A stretch of 62,401 nt of DNA from a bacterium. Lineage in GTDB: Bacteria; Verrucomicrobiota; Kiritimatiellia; CAIKKV01; CAITUY01. Location: assembly GCA_037143175.1 (NCBI GenBank), contig JBAWZF010000015.1, positions 1 to 62,401 of the forward strand, read 5' to 3'. A program made the position numbers and the translations under genes. Positions 26,702 to 35,306 of the stretch are shown here, one piece after another (position 1 is the stretch's first letter; each line of letters starts with the position of its first letter). The notes below the pieces were generated by a model that worked only from the letters and a program-made list of their open reading frames with translations, had not been told where the DNA came from and ran no database searches.

Positions 26702-27298
26702 ATGACTTCCCGCAGTCAAGACCAAGACAAACGTATCGTTCTGATCGTTGATGATGATCCGATTATTTTACAACTTTTAAACACATTACTAGGCTCATCC
26801 AATCAAGTTTTTACAGCCTCAACTGTTCGGGATGCCCAGACCATTCTCCTGTCGCAGCCCGTACAGGTCATTTTGTGCGACCACCATTTGGAAGATGAAA
26901 AAGGACTGACCTTTTTAACGCGTGTGGCAAAATCGAACCCTCTCATTCAGCGAATCCTGGTCACCGGAGACATCAAAACAGAACTGCTGCTGGACGCTAT
27001 CAACAAAGGACATCTCTTCCGCTTCCTTGTCAAACCGTTCAGAAACAATGAGGTAATTCAATTGGTGGAAGAGGCCTTTATGCAATACAAGGTTGCGGGT
27101 CGCCGCGAAAACCTGGCTCGAATCCGACTGAATATATCCAATGCCGGAAAACTTATTAGCTTAGCCGTTATCGGAATTCTGCTGCTGTTCATCGCGATCC
27201 TGGCACTGGGAACACTGGCCTTCCTGATATTATATTTTTTCAAGAGTGCACTCGGAATCGATCTCCTGCCAAATACTCATCTTCCCGATCTGATCTAG
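26702..27298 (+). CDS. receiver domain protein with C-terminal membrane anchor
   Basis: A 198-residue protein. Residues 10-130 are a response-regulator receiver with IVLIVDDDPIILQLLNTLLG, phospho-acceptor Asp in QVILCDHHLEDEKG and Lys in FLVKPFRNNE. Residues 150-182 form one or two membrane helices (LAVIGILLLFIAILALGTLA). There is no DNA-binding or enzymatic output. Receivers tethered this way are uncommon. It may act as a phosphate sink or localised binding partner. It stands 87 bp after kdpE and is convergent with the GH9 gene. Confidence 0.75.
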   Translation: MTSRSQDQDKRIVLIVDDDPIILQLLNTLLGSSNQVFTASTVRDAQTILLSQPVQVILCDHHLEDEKGLTFLTRVAKSNPLIQRILVTGDIKTELLLDAINKGHLFRFLVKPFRNNEVIQLVEEAFMQYKVAGRRENLARIRLNISNAGKLISLAVIGILLLFIAILALGTLAFLILYFFKSALGIDLLPNTHLPDLI

Positions 27299-27312
27299 CG
27301 AACGGACCCCGA

Positions 27313-29820
27313 TCAGGGTAACCAGAAATATCCATTCATTTCACTCCGTGACTTGGGCACGCGATTCTTGAGTTCCTCAGATGGTTGCCACCCCGGGCCC
27401 AGCAGGGACCCAAACAATAATACCAAGGGGCTTAATGTTTCCTGCAGGGTGAACTCGTTATTGAGAGGGTCATGCCAGCCATTGGGTCCATATTGCCGCC
27501 ATAAGGGGATGGGCGGTTTGGGCACATCAAATGGTGGTGGCAGAAAATAGTCCGGATGGCTCGCCTGAGACGTGCCCACGGTCATGCTGTAAACATGATT
27601 ACGCTCACCAGCTGGCACGGAAACAATGCCATACGGGGTTATGCCCGGCACCGGCTCTAACAAGCCGTCCGCGCGGCTTTCAGCATCCTGCACCATGCCA
27701 ATGGAATACGAGCCCAGTCCCGTGGTTTGGCTCAATCCCAGGGCATTGCACCCCAAATGAAAGTCGGCGCTATGCAGGGCGGCCGTGCGGTAACGCTCTT
27801 TTCCAGTCAATTTCCATGCAAGGATACAATATCGGGCCTGCGTTGCGGACAAGGCCGCCCCCCAGCGCCGGCTTTTTTGTGGATTCCAAGGGTGCCGGTA
27901 CGGTGTGGCCTCTTGCTCTCGCACAGCCTCATCTGCGCGAGCAATAAGCATCTCGGTGGCTCGGCGGCGATCAGTTTCAGGCATCCCCCCCCCTTGCCAG
28001 GTTGCCACCTCAAAAACCCCCCATGATTGAAATATATAATTGGGATAACTATCAAAAAACCGGAGTGCATAGGGCATGAAGGATTGCACCAATTCGGCCC
28101 GATACGTTTCGTTGGAGGTAACTCGATAGAGTTGTAAAGCCGCATGGAAACCGGCAAATAAATGTGCATCCGGAGACTCGTTCCAAAACAACTCCCGCTT
28201 TCCATCCGGCAGGATTCTGTTTTTCTCGATCACGGTGACAGCCATGGATGCGGGATGCCTGTTCGTGCGTACTGCCCATGCATAAGCACGGGTCGCTGAC
28301 TCAACCCACTCATCTGACTTTCGGCGATCAAAGGGGCGGAGCAACCAGCCCAACTGGGCGGCAGATGCCGCGTAGTACAATGTGCTCTCACGGGTTTCCA
28401 CGGATTTGAAAAACGGAGTGTGTTCCTCGTCGGGCATCCCCCGGTGGTTGGGATGGCTCACCGTTTCAATACGCCCGCATACAGCTCCATCCGGTCGTTG
28501 TGCCCGCCGCCACACCTCAAGACCATAATCGACTTCATCCAGCAAATCCGGAACCCCATTGCCGCTTTCAGGAAGGTTGAGCTGTCCATCTAAAAACGCC
28601 AGGGGATTTAATTCATAGACCCCCATCAGGTCCCATGCCGCAAAGTGATGACTCTGGCGGCGATCATAATCAGCCGCATCGTGCCATCCTCCCCAGATGT
28701 CATAGGCTATCGAGGAATCCCCCGTGGCTTTGATCACCTCAAAATCCAACCCTTTAATGTCCTTGACGACCCGCCCGGAGGAATCTTTCCAGATATCCCC
28801 GCCATTGCCCACCATACTACATGCAAACACTGGCGGTAGATGACAACGGCCACGTGTCCAAGCGGTATAAGGTTGCTCAAGTTTACATCCACACCGCTGA
28901 TGGTAAAACCCCCTCGCAGCAACGTAGAAGGCTTCACCTAAGGCCGTAGGGCCGATCACGAAAGGCCACGATCGCCCCAACCCTGGAACGCGGATGTAGA
29001 AACGGCCACTCCCATGCATTGCGCTGAAATCCATTTCATACACAATCTCTCCTGAATAGGTCAGGTTCGTGGATCTGACGCTCAGTATTCCCTGCCAGAC
29101 ACTTTGTCCATCTTCCTCGCGACACAGTTCGAATGATTTTAAACCGCTGTAATCTACGGGTCCAATCGTGGGAATCCACGCGCCCAAATAGGCATATCTC
29201 TCGTGAGCATCACATAAATATCCCGCCTGGTTGACCTTGATCGCAGGTGATATCAGGGTATTGTCATTAAAATTGATTAACGCCACCCGTCCGTCCTTTT
29301 GTCTGATACGAAGGGCGCTGCCATTGGTCATGGCATACGGTAGTCGTAAATATGAATAATGCCCCACCTCATAGTCAGCACAGGCCCGGAGTGGTGATTG
29401 AGCCACATCAACACGATCACCCAGTTCATTAACCCAGGAGACTGCTTGCCGTGGACTCCTGCTGCGCGTTTCGCCGCTTGTGCTATCCTCCTCGATGGAA
29501 AAAGCATCCAGCTCCCGGGCCCACCGATGTTGCTCTGACATTTCCACGTACAACCGGGCCCACAACGAAGACCGCTGCTTCAAAACAGGCCAATCGGGAA
29601 TCTTCCCCTGCTCTAATGCCTCTTGTTCTACCAGCAAACGGTCAAATACAGATTTATTAGCGGCATACATCTGAGTGTCTGTTTCATCCATGTAATCGTT
29701 GGCTAATACGACCCACTCAGATGAGAGAACCCAGACACGATCTACCGACTTTCCTGCCTGTGACAAGGGACTGACCATCACGAGTGACAGCCAAACTACA
29801 AACATAAGAATTATATTCAT
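27313..29820 (-). CDS. glycoside hydrolase family 9 protein, exported
   Basis: An 835-residue protein with a signal peptide (residues 1-22). Residues about 25-180 are a helical region I do not recognise. Residues about 190-290 fit the CelD N-terminal immunoglobulin-like domain (IKVNQAGYLCDAHERYAYLG). The catalytic (alpha/alpha)6 barrel follows, with the acidic pair in GGWHDAADYD acting as the base and NNEFTLQET near the C-terminus offering the acid Glu. The family cleaves beta-1,4 glucans and related glucosides. Next to a polysaccharide locus it may trim or depolymerise the cell's own polymer, or digest plant material. Confidence 0.85.
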   Translation of the reverse strand: MNIILMFVVWLSLVMVSPLSQAGKSVDRVWVLSSEWVVLANDYMDETDTQMYAANKSVFDRLLVEQEALEQGKIPDWPVLKQRSSLWARLYVEMSEQHRWARELDAFSIEEDSTSGETRSRSPRQAVSWVNELGDRVDVAQSPLRACADYEVGHYSYLRLPYAMTNGSALRIRQKDGRVALINFNDNTLISPAIKVNQAGYLCDAHERYAYLGAWIPTIGPVDYSGLKSFELCREEDGQSVWQGILSVRSTNLTYSGEIVYEMDFSAMHGSGRFYIRVPGLGRSWPFVIGPTALGEAFYVAARGFYHQRCGCKLEQPYTAWTRGRCHLPPVFACSMVGNGGDIWKDSSGRVVKDIKGLDFEVIKATGDSSIAYDIWGGWHDAADYDRRQSHHFAAWDLMGVYELNPLAFLDGQLNLPESGNGVPDLLDEVDYGLEVWRRAQRPDGAVCGRIETVSHPNHRGMPDEEHTPFFKSVETRESTLYYAASAAQLGWLLRPFDRRKSDEWVESATRAYAWAVRTNRHPASMAVTVIEKNRILPDGKRELFWNESPDAHLFAGFHAALQLYRVTSNETYRAELVQSFMPYALRFFDSYPNYIFQSWGVFEVATWQGGGMPETDRRRATEMLIARADEAVREQEATPYRHPWNPQKSRRWGAALSATQARYCILAWKLTGKERYRTAALHSADFHLGCNALGLSQTTGLGSYSIGMVQDAESRADGLLEPVPGITPYGIVSVPAGERNHVYSMTVGTSQASHPDYFLPPPFDVPKPPIPLWRQYGPNGWHDPLNNEFTLQETLSPLVLLFGSLLGPGWQPSEELKNRVPKSRSEMNGYFWLP

Positions 29821-29920
29821 AATACCTCTAAAGCTGGATTTGCTTTCTATAAACCTAACTCTGCACTATGATTACGTTTCTGAACAATCAAAAACCGTTC
29901 GACGAAAGAGGCAGCGCCTG
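29821..29920. promoter_or_regulatory. divergent intergenic region between GH9 and GT2 genes
   Basis: A 100-bp AT-rich gap separates the minus-strand GH9 gene from the plus-strand glycosyltransferase gene. It must carry promoters for both, but no convincing -35/-10 pair or -24/-12 element can be singled out by eye. Confidence 0.4.
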
Positions 29921-31024
29921 ATGAAAATCAGTATCGGCATCATGGCATGGAATGAATCTGAAATCATCGCGACCAGCCTGACCTCACTTTTTGAGCAAAG
30001 CCTGCTGAAGCACCTCCTCACCCGGAATGTTTGTCTTGAAATCATCGTCGTTCCAAATGGATGCTCTGACAACACAGAGGAAATCGCACGAACAACGCTA
30101 GGGACTTTAGCCGCGCCTTATCCCATAACAAATCTGACCTTGTCGGTGAACATCCTGGAGGAAGCGGGTAAAGCAAATGCGTGGAATCACTATATCCATA
30201 CATTTTCAGACCAGAATACGGATTATTATATACTGATGGATGCAGACATCACGTTTTCCAACCCTGACACATTATCCAATATGGTAACTGTCCTGGAACA
30301 AAACCCCGTTGCGCAAGTCTCAACTGACCTGCCTCAAAAACATGTTCAATTCAAAAAGCACAAATCCATTTTTGACCGGGTTTCACTGGCAATCGGTCAG
30401 ATGACACAGGCCGCTCCCGCCCAGATAACCGGTCAATTGTATTGCGCCCGAGGCTCGGTTCTCCGAGGTATTTACATGCCCCCCGGTCTGATGACAGAAG
30501 ATGGTTTTATTAAGTTCATGGTCTGCACAGATCTATACCGGCAGCCATCAGATAACCGGTGTGTGATACGCGCCCCAAATGCTTCCCACATCTTCGAGTC
30601 ATACACCCGGGTTCGGGATGTATTCTATAATCAACGCCGCCAGCAGGTTGCGCATGCCATCTATAGCTATCTCCGTGATTACCTGAAAGAGCGCATCGGC
30701 GTACAGAACGCCGGAGAAATTATCAGGGATAACAACGCCCGCGACCCGAACTGGTATCGCTCGCTCATTGCCGAGCGGGTGGCCCAAAGTGGCTGGTGGG
30801 TCATGTATCCCGGCGCATTGGCTGTCCGGTTCCAGAGACTCAAAAATCTCACTCCTGCCCAAACCCTAATGAAGCTGCCAGTGGCTTGTCTCGGATTTAT
30901 GATGGACGCCGTTGTCCTGTTGGCAGCCAACTCGAAGTTGAAATCCGGACAACTTAAGGGCGTCTGGAAAGACACCAAATCCAATACGCTTGCAACGAGC
31001 AACACTTCGACTAAGTCCGGGTGA
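29921..31024 (+). CDS. family 2 glycosyltransferase
   Basis: A 367-residue GT-A fold enzyme. It opens with ISIGIMAWNESEIIATSLTSLFEQ. EIIVVPNGCSDNTEEIA and YYILMDADITFSNPDT supply the nucleotide-binding and DxD-type metal motifs. The C-terminus has one hydrophobic stretch (about residues 315-340) suggesting membrane association. The ATG at 29921 is chosen because GAAAGAGG lies upstream. It is the only plus-strand gene between 27.3 and 50.1 kb and overlaps the end of the phosphatase-superfamily gene by 14 bp. It probably adds a sugar to the exopolysaccharide made by the adjacent operon. Confidence 0.85.
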   Translation: MKISIGIMAWNESEIIATSLTSLFEQSLLKHLLTRNVCLEIIVVPNGCSDNTEEIARTTLGTLAAPYPITNLTLSVNILEEAGKANAWNHYIHTFSDQNTDYYILMDADITFSNPDTLSNMVTVLEQNPVAQVSTDLPQKHVQFKKHKSIFDRVSLAIGQMTQAAPAQITGQLYCARGSVLRGIYMPPGLMTEDGFIKFMVCTDLYRQPSDNRCVIRAPNASHIFESYTRVRDVFYNQRRQQVAHAIYSYLRDYLKERIGVQNAGEIIRDNNARDPNWYRSLIAERVAQSGWWVMYPGALAVRFQRLKNLTPAQTLMKLPVACLGFMMDAVVLLAANSKLKSGQLKGVWKDTKSNTLATSNTSTKSG

Positions 31025-32168
31025 GTTCGGGAATTTCACGCATCATCAGGCTATGGATATGATGAATACGCCGGACTTCTTCCGGAATGGAACGATTGCT
31101 GAGCAACGTCGCAAAAGAATCCGCATCCTTCGGATGAAAGCCATGAAGTCCCGCCACCCTTTTGTTTCCCATAAAACTCGGGACAATCTGGAGGGAAGAA
31201 TTCATCAGGAAAACGAGGTCACCGTAAAGGTGATCCTCGAAATAGACCCCAAGCGATTTCAGCTCCTCATCAGGCATGATGCGTCCTTGGGAATGGGACG
31301 AAAGCAGGGCGGTAATCTTTACGCGGGCCAAGTCGTTCAGAAACCAGACACGAGCCATCGTGGCATCATAAAACGCCACATAATCCTTTCCGTAACGGAG
31401 CTCCAACCGCTCCACATCGCGCGCCAGATCATATTCACCCGTCGTGTTATGCATGCCATGGTCCGTAAACACATACCAGGACACTTCCTGATAAGAGGCT
31501 TCTGCAGTCACAATCAACTCCCGGACTTTAGTGTCATACCAACGGATGAGTTCCGTCACCCCCTCGCCTTGGTTTCCGACCTTGTGCATCAATGCATCGA
31601 GTTTCCCCAGTGACACATAGGCGAATGGAATCTCAGCTCCAGCCAACATTCCTTTAAGCTGGCTGAAACGGGCTTCGTCCGAAGTTCCGCTCCGATGCAC
31701 GAAATATGGAAGACCGGCCTTGTCCAACCGGTTAAACACTGTTGTACCTTTCAAAACCCCCTCACGCCAGATGCTGCGCGTCTCAGAATAATCAAACAAG
31801 GGTAGATACTTGAACGGCACGCTGTACAACATGAAATAACCCGTAAATCCATGGAGCTTCTTGATCAGCTTGCTCATCCAGTGGCGTACCCGTCCACGAC
31901 TGAAAATGGAATCGGGCAGAATCTGCAACCATCTCAACCACCGGTACGGACAGGTCTTTGGGGAATAGAAAAAAGATGACCACATGCGATGCTCGCTGGG
32001 AAGCAACCCGGAAATGATGGAGGGATCACAGGCCGATGAGTATCCCAGAATAGTTTCCAGTTTTTTAGAATCTTTAACCAGGCCTTGCAAAAAAAAACGA
32101 TTCCGCTGGTAGACCTCCCAACCAAATGCGTCAATAAATATAAACAGAGCTAGTTTTTTATGATTCAT
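31011..32168 (-). CDS. alkaline phosphatase superfamily protein
   Basis: A 385-residue protein related to type I phosphodiesterases. The N-terminal metal site is ALFIFIDAFGWEVY. The nucleophile region is YSSACDPSIISGLLPSEHRM, where a Ser or Thr normally sits. The second metal site is WYVFTDHGMHNTTG and the final His is in AGLHGFHPKD. No signal peptide is present, so it may act in the cytoplasm. It is the last gene of the 15-gene polysaccharide operon, overlapping the upstream gene by 4 bp. A role in transferring or removing a phosphate-linked group from the polymer is possible but unproven. Confidence 0.75.
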   Translation of the reverse strand: MNHKKLALFIFIDAFGWEVYQRNRFFLQGLVKDSKKLETILGYSSACDPSIISGLLPSEHRMWSSFFYSPKTCPYRWLRWLQILPDSIFSRGRVRHWMSKLIKKLHGFTGYFMLYSVPFKYLPLFDYSETRSIWREGVLKGTTVFNRLDKAGLPYFVHRSGTSDEARFSQLKGMLAGAEIPFAYVSLGKLDALMHKVGNQGEGVTELIRWYDTKVRELIVTAEASYQEVSWYVFTDHGMHNTTGEYDLARDVERLELRYGKDYVAFYDATMARVWFLNDLARVKITALLSSHSQGRIMPDEELKSLGVYFEDHLYGDLVFLMNSSLQIVPSFMGNKRVAGLHGFHPKDADSFATLLSNRSIPEEVRRIHHIHSLMMREIPELTRT

Positions 32169-33295
32169 GAAATCCTTTTCTGAAGCCTGTAGAACTGTGA
32201 TTCAATCGCCTCACGTTGCCCTGAAACCGAAGACAGCAAGCCTTGCAACTGTTCGGACGGAGATGAATCCCCCAGAAGTAGCGGCAAGGCCATGTACAGT
32301 CGCGCCCGGGGATGCAGCCCCAGAAAGCCAGCACGGCACGCGAAAGCACGATATCCAAAAAGCCGCAGGTTGAGCAACAGCGCTTTCCCTACGCCACACT
32401 CCCTTCCGGATACGACCAATGCCGCCAGATAGCCCGCAGGCGTCGATACATCGGCCGCCAGGCGACGCCCTTCATACCACTGGATAAAGCGGACGTAATA
32501 TCGGCGAATACGGTCGAATTCCTCACGCCACGCCTCCGGGGCCAGTGACTGGAAGTCGCCCCACTCTTTATACTCCACGGCCCGCCGGTATCCCTCGACC
32601 ATAAACTCCGGATCCGGCATATCAGCATTCAAGTATTTCAAAATCCGTTCTTTTTTTACTGAGTACCTGAGGTCATAATCAGCGTAAACTAGAAGCGTAC
32701 AATCCCCGAAAGCCAATAAGGCCTTGAAAAGAAACTTGATATAGCGGATTCGTTCCTCGTCCGTGAAGGAGGTCTTGTCTCGCAAAGCCCGACGCACGTC
32801 CAACAGAAGTTTCCCCCGATTCATCAAGAGACGGGTCCCTTCGGATAAAGGAATTAAATGATGCTGATAATCAGGCATATGCCGGACAATATCCGGTTCT
32901 CCCCAGACCACGAGGTGGCCATATTTCATTTCATAATTCAGCAGTGAAAACTCGGCCTGACAGAACACGTTGTCGGGATACAGACACAAGTCAACCGGCA
33001 GATTCAATTCGCTGGAAAGCGTTACCTCCCAGTGCCTTAAATCAGACTGAACCTCCGTCCGCTGACGGCAACTGAGGGATTTTGAGACCACCACCAGGTC
33101 GTAATCGTTAAAGGGAACCTGCTTCCCCTTGACGATGAATGGGGTCCCCTCCCCCCGCCCGTACCCACCTATCAAAATCAAGGCACGATATAGTGAACCA
33201 AAGCGAGATCCGCGTACCGCCTCGCTGATGCGATTGAGGTCAGTATCGATTTTCGCATCAAGTTCAGCAGACCCTCTCAGTGTATATTTGCTCAT
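32165..33295 (-). CDS. nucleotidyltransferase-fold protein
   Basis: A 376-residue protein whose first 120 residues match the pol-beta nucleotidyltransferase superfamily. ALILIGGYGRGEGTPF gives the G-G/S motif and FNDYDLVVV the D-x-D metal ligands, with a third acidic residue likely in LPVDLCLYPDN. The rest is helical with a patch of hydrophobic residues near the C-terminus. AGGA lies about nine bases before the ATG. It is co-translated with the downstream phosphatase-superfamily gene and lies 39 bp after a GT2 gene. The reaction is unknown. Adding a nucleotide-linked group to a lipid or sugar carrier is one idea. Confidence 0.7.
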   Translation of the reverse strand: MSKYTLRGSAELDAKIDTDLNRISEAVRGSRFGSLYRALILIGGYGRGEGTPFIVKGKQVPFNDYDLVVVSKSLSCRQRTEVQSDLRHWEVTLSSELNLPVDLCLYPDNVFCQAEFSLLNYEMKYGHLVVWGEPDIVRHMPDYQHHLIPLSEGTRLLMNRGKLLLDVRRALRDKTSFTDEERIRYIKFLFKALLAFGDCTLLVYADYDLRYSVKKERILKYLNADMPDPEFMVEGYRRAVEYKEWGDFQSLAPEAWREEFDRIRRYYVRFIQWYEGRRLAADVSTPAGYLAALVVSGRECGVGKALLLNLRLFGYRAFACRAGFLGLHPRARLYMALPLLLGDSSPSEQLQGLLSSVSGQREAIESQFYRLQKRIS

Positions 33296-33334
33296 GAATC
33301 GATCCTATTCATTTCCATCAAATACCCGTTCTCA

Positions 33335-34168
33335 TCAGGCCCGGGATCCCTTGTACAACGCCAGATGTATGGTTATGCGATACACCAGATTATAGGGAAT
33401 CGTATCCAATCGCCCCCGGGAAACCGCATACACGAAATCACGCACCAGTTCCCTTATGCATTTATAGGCCTGGTAAAAACACCCCGGCTTCAACCCGTAG
33501 ATTCGAAGGTAGGTCTGACCATGACGGAATTTTTTTCGATAGAGTTCCTTAATCGTATAATTATGCGAGTGCTCTACATCGGAATCCAACACTAATTTGA
33601 ATCTTGCTCCCTGCAATCGGCACTCTCGCGCCCAAGCCAGATCTTCGGCATAGCCAGACTCCGGGAATTTCAGCTTGTCCCACAACTCCCGCCGGAAAGC
33701 GCACGCCACTGCTGAAAAGAAATCTTCGTTTTCCTCCTTGATGTTCCGCGGGTCATAGGCCCTCCGATAGTCATATTTTACGATGAAGCGAGCGTCATCA
33801 CGGGGCGTTTGTTTGCTCATCACCGCATCCGCTCGGCCCTCCACAATCGGTTTTAGCAACCGTTCCAACCAGTGGTCGTCACCAGGAATGGCATCCGCAT
33901 TTAAGAAGACGACAATCGGCTCAGTCGTTTTGGAGATCATCTCGTTCAAGACCTTGCCCGGCACATAAGATTTCGGCGAAATCTCTTCCAAACGGGTCGA
34001 GTTATAGAGTTTGATCTGCGCCACCGTTCCATCCGTTGATCCTGAATCCACGTTATACAGCGTAAAGTCTTTCCAGGTTTGAACAAACAAGCGCTTCAGC
34101 GCCGTAATCGCATATGGCATTTCATTCTTAGATCGCATGATGACCGCTGCGGATTTATCAGTTCCCAT
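33335..34168 (-). CDS. family 2 glycosyltransferase
   Basis: A 277-residue GT-A enzyme, close in appearance to rhamnosyltransferases. It opens with AAVIMRSKNEMPYAITALKR. LYNVDSGSTDGTVAQ and VVFLNADAIPGDDHWLERL give the sugar-nucleotide and metal motifs. SGYAEDLAWARECRLQG provides the ED acceptor-side acidic pair. It overlaps the upstream glycosyltransferase by 11 bp, part of the unbroken polysaccharide operon. The specific sugar cannot be stated. Confidence 0.88.
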   Translation of the reverse strand: MGTDKSAAVIMRSKNEMPYAITALKRLFVQTWKDFTLYNVDSGSTDGTVAQIKLYNSTRLEEISPKSYVPGKVLNEMISKTTEPIVVFLNADAIPGDDHWLERLLKPIVEGRADAVMSKQTPRDDARFIVKYDYRRAYDPRNIKEENEDFFSAVACAFRRELWDKLKFPESGYAEDLAWARECRLQGARFKLVLDSDVEHSHNYTIKELYRKKFRHGQTYLRIYGLKPGCFYQAYKCIRELVRDFVYAVSRGRLDTIPYNLVYRITIHLALYKGSRA

Positions 34169-35306
34169 ATGATGTTGTCCCCACTTTCCTGTAAACTTCC
34201 ATGACTTTCTGAGCCGTTTGATCCCAATTAAAACCTGCGGAATAAGCCTGACCGCGGGCCGACAGTTCCGCGTCGTGCCCCCGTTTCAATGCGTCTTCCA
34301 TCCGCGCCAGCATCTCATCAATGTTGAGCGGATCAAACTTCTGAACAAAATCAGCCGCGATCTCCTGCATGGACGATGTATTTGAGCAAATTACAGGGGC
34401 ACCACAGGCTAATGCCTCAACAATGGGAAACCCGAACCCCTCAAAGAGCGAGGGGTAAACCATCAGCTCACAGGCCGAGTAGAAAAACGGAATATCCGAC
34501 AGCGGAACAAATCCTGGGAACATAATGTCCCGAGCCACCGGGCTTGCACTCGCGACAGCCTTCACAACGTCCGCCCCATTCCAATCCGCTCCCGCAAGGA
34601 CCAGTTTAATATCTGACGGATGCGCCGCCTTCAGGCGCTCAAACGCCTGAATCAGGCGGACGTGATTTTTTGCCGGATGCTCAACGCGGGACACAAAAAC
34701 AATAAACGGTGATTCAAGTCGATATTTCTCCGCCAATTTCAAACGGGCCTCCGCTGCAGGAACGGGAAAATATGACCGTTGGTTGATGCCGGAATAGATC
34801 ACGGAAATCCGCTCTTTGGGATAGCCGACCAGATTGACGATATCATCAGCCGTGTATTGGCTCACAGTAATGATGTGATCTGCACGACGAATCAAAGAAG
34901 GCACAATCCGTCGATTATAAAACATGCGTGCCGCATCATACTTGGCGTCAATATGAAGCGTCGCCAGATCATGAACCGTCGCAACGATTTTTGTCCCTTT
35001 CAGCAAGGGCAGGCGCCGATAACTCGGCACATGTACCAGATCATATCGCTCCTGTCGGCTGCGCCCGGGCAAACATAGATTGTGCCAAAGAATATTGGCG
35101 ACTGGTTTGGATAATCTGTCGGAAATCATTGTTTTTTTAAAATTTGGAGAATGAACCGGAATTAACGCCTCCTCCGACTCAGGTAACATGACATCGTAGG
35201 TGTTGGTTCGATCCATACGCTCCAAGGCATCGAGTAGATTGACGATGTAGGAGGCCACCCCGGTTTTGCCCCCCTGCAACACAAAAGAAGAAAACCCGAT
35301 ATTCAT
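34158..35306 (-). CDS. GT4-family glycosyltransferase
   Basis: A 382-residue GT-B fold enzyme. The N-terminal domain has GFSSFVLQGGKTGVASYIVN and the acceptor-side DLVHVPSYRRLP. The C-terminal donor-binding domain holds FVSRVEHPAKNHVRLIQAF, MVYPSLFEGFGFPIVEALAC and GAPVICS, the E-x7-E region of family 4. The ATG overlaps the previous gene's stop by 4 bp. It probably transfers a hexose or mannose during repeat-unit assembly. Confidence 0.9.
   Translation of the reverse strand: MNIGFSSFVLQGGKTGVASYIVNLLDALERMDRTNTYDVMLPESEEALIPVHSPNFKKTMISDRLSKPVANILWHNLCLPGRSRQERYDLVHVPSYRRLPLLKGTKIVATVHDLATLHIDAKYDAARMFYNRRIVPSLIRRADHIITVSQYTADDIVNLVGYPKERISVIYSGINQRSYFPVPAAEARLKLAEKYRLESPFIVFVSRVEHPAKNHVRLIQAFERLKAAHPSDIKLVLAGADWNGADVVKAVASASPVARDIMFPGFVPLSDIPFFYSACELMVYPSLFEGFGFPIVEALACGAPVICSNTSSMQEIAADFVQKFDPLNIDEMLARMEDALKRGHDAELSARGQAYSAGFNWDQTAQKVMEVYRKVGTTSYGN

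Noticed and set aside
32165-33295. Possible MNT/HEPN toxin-antitoxin module
   Set aside because: The nucleotidyltransferase-like protein is large and its partner is a phosphatase-fold protein, not HEPN, all inside a glycan operon.
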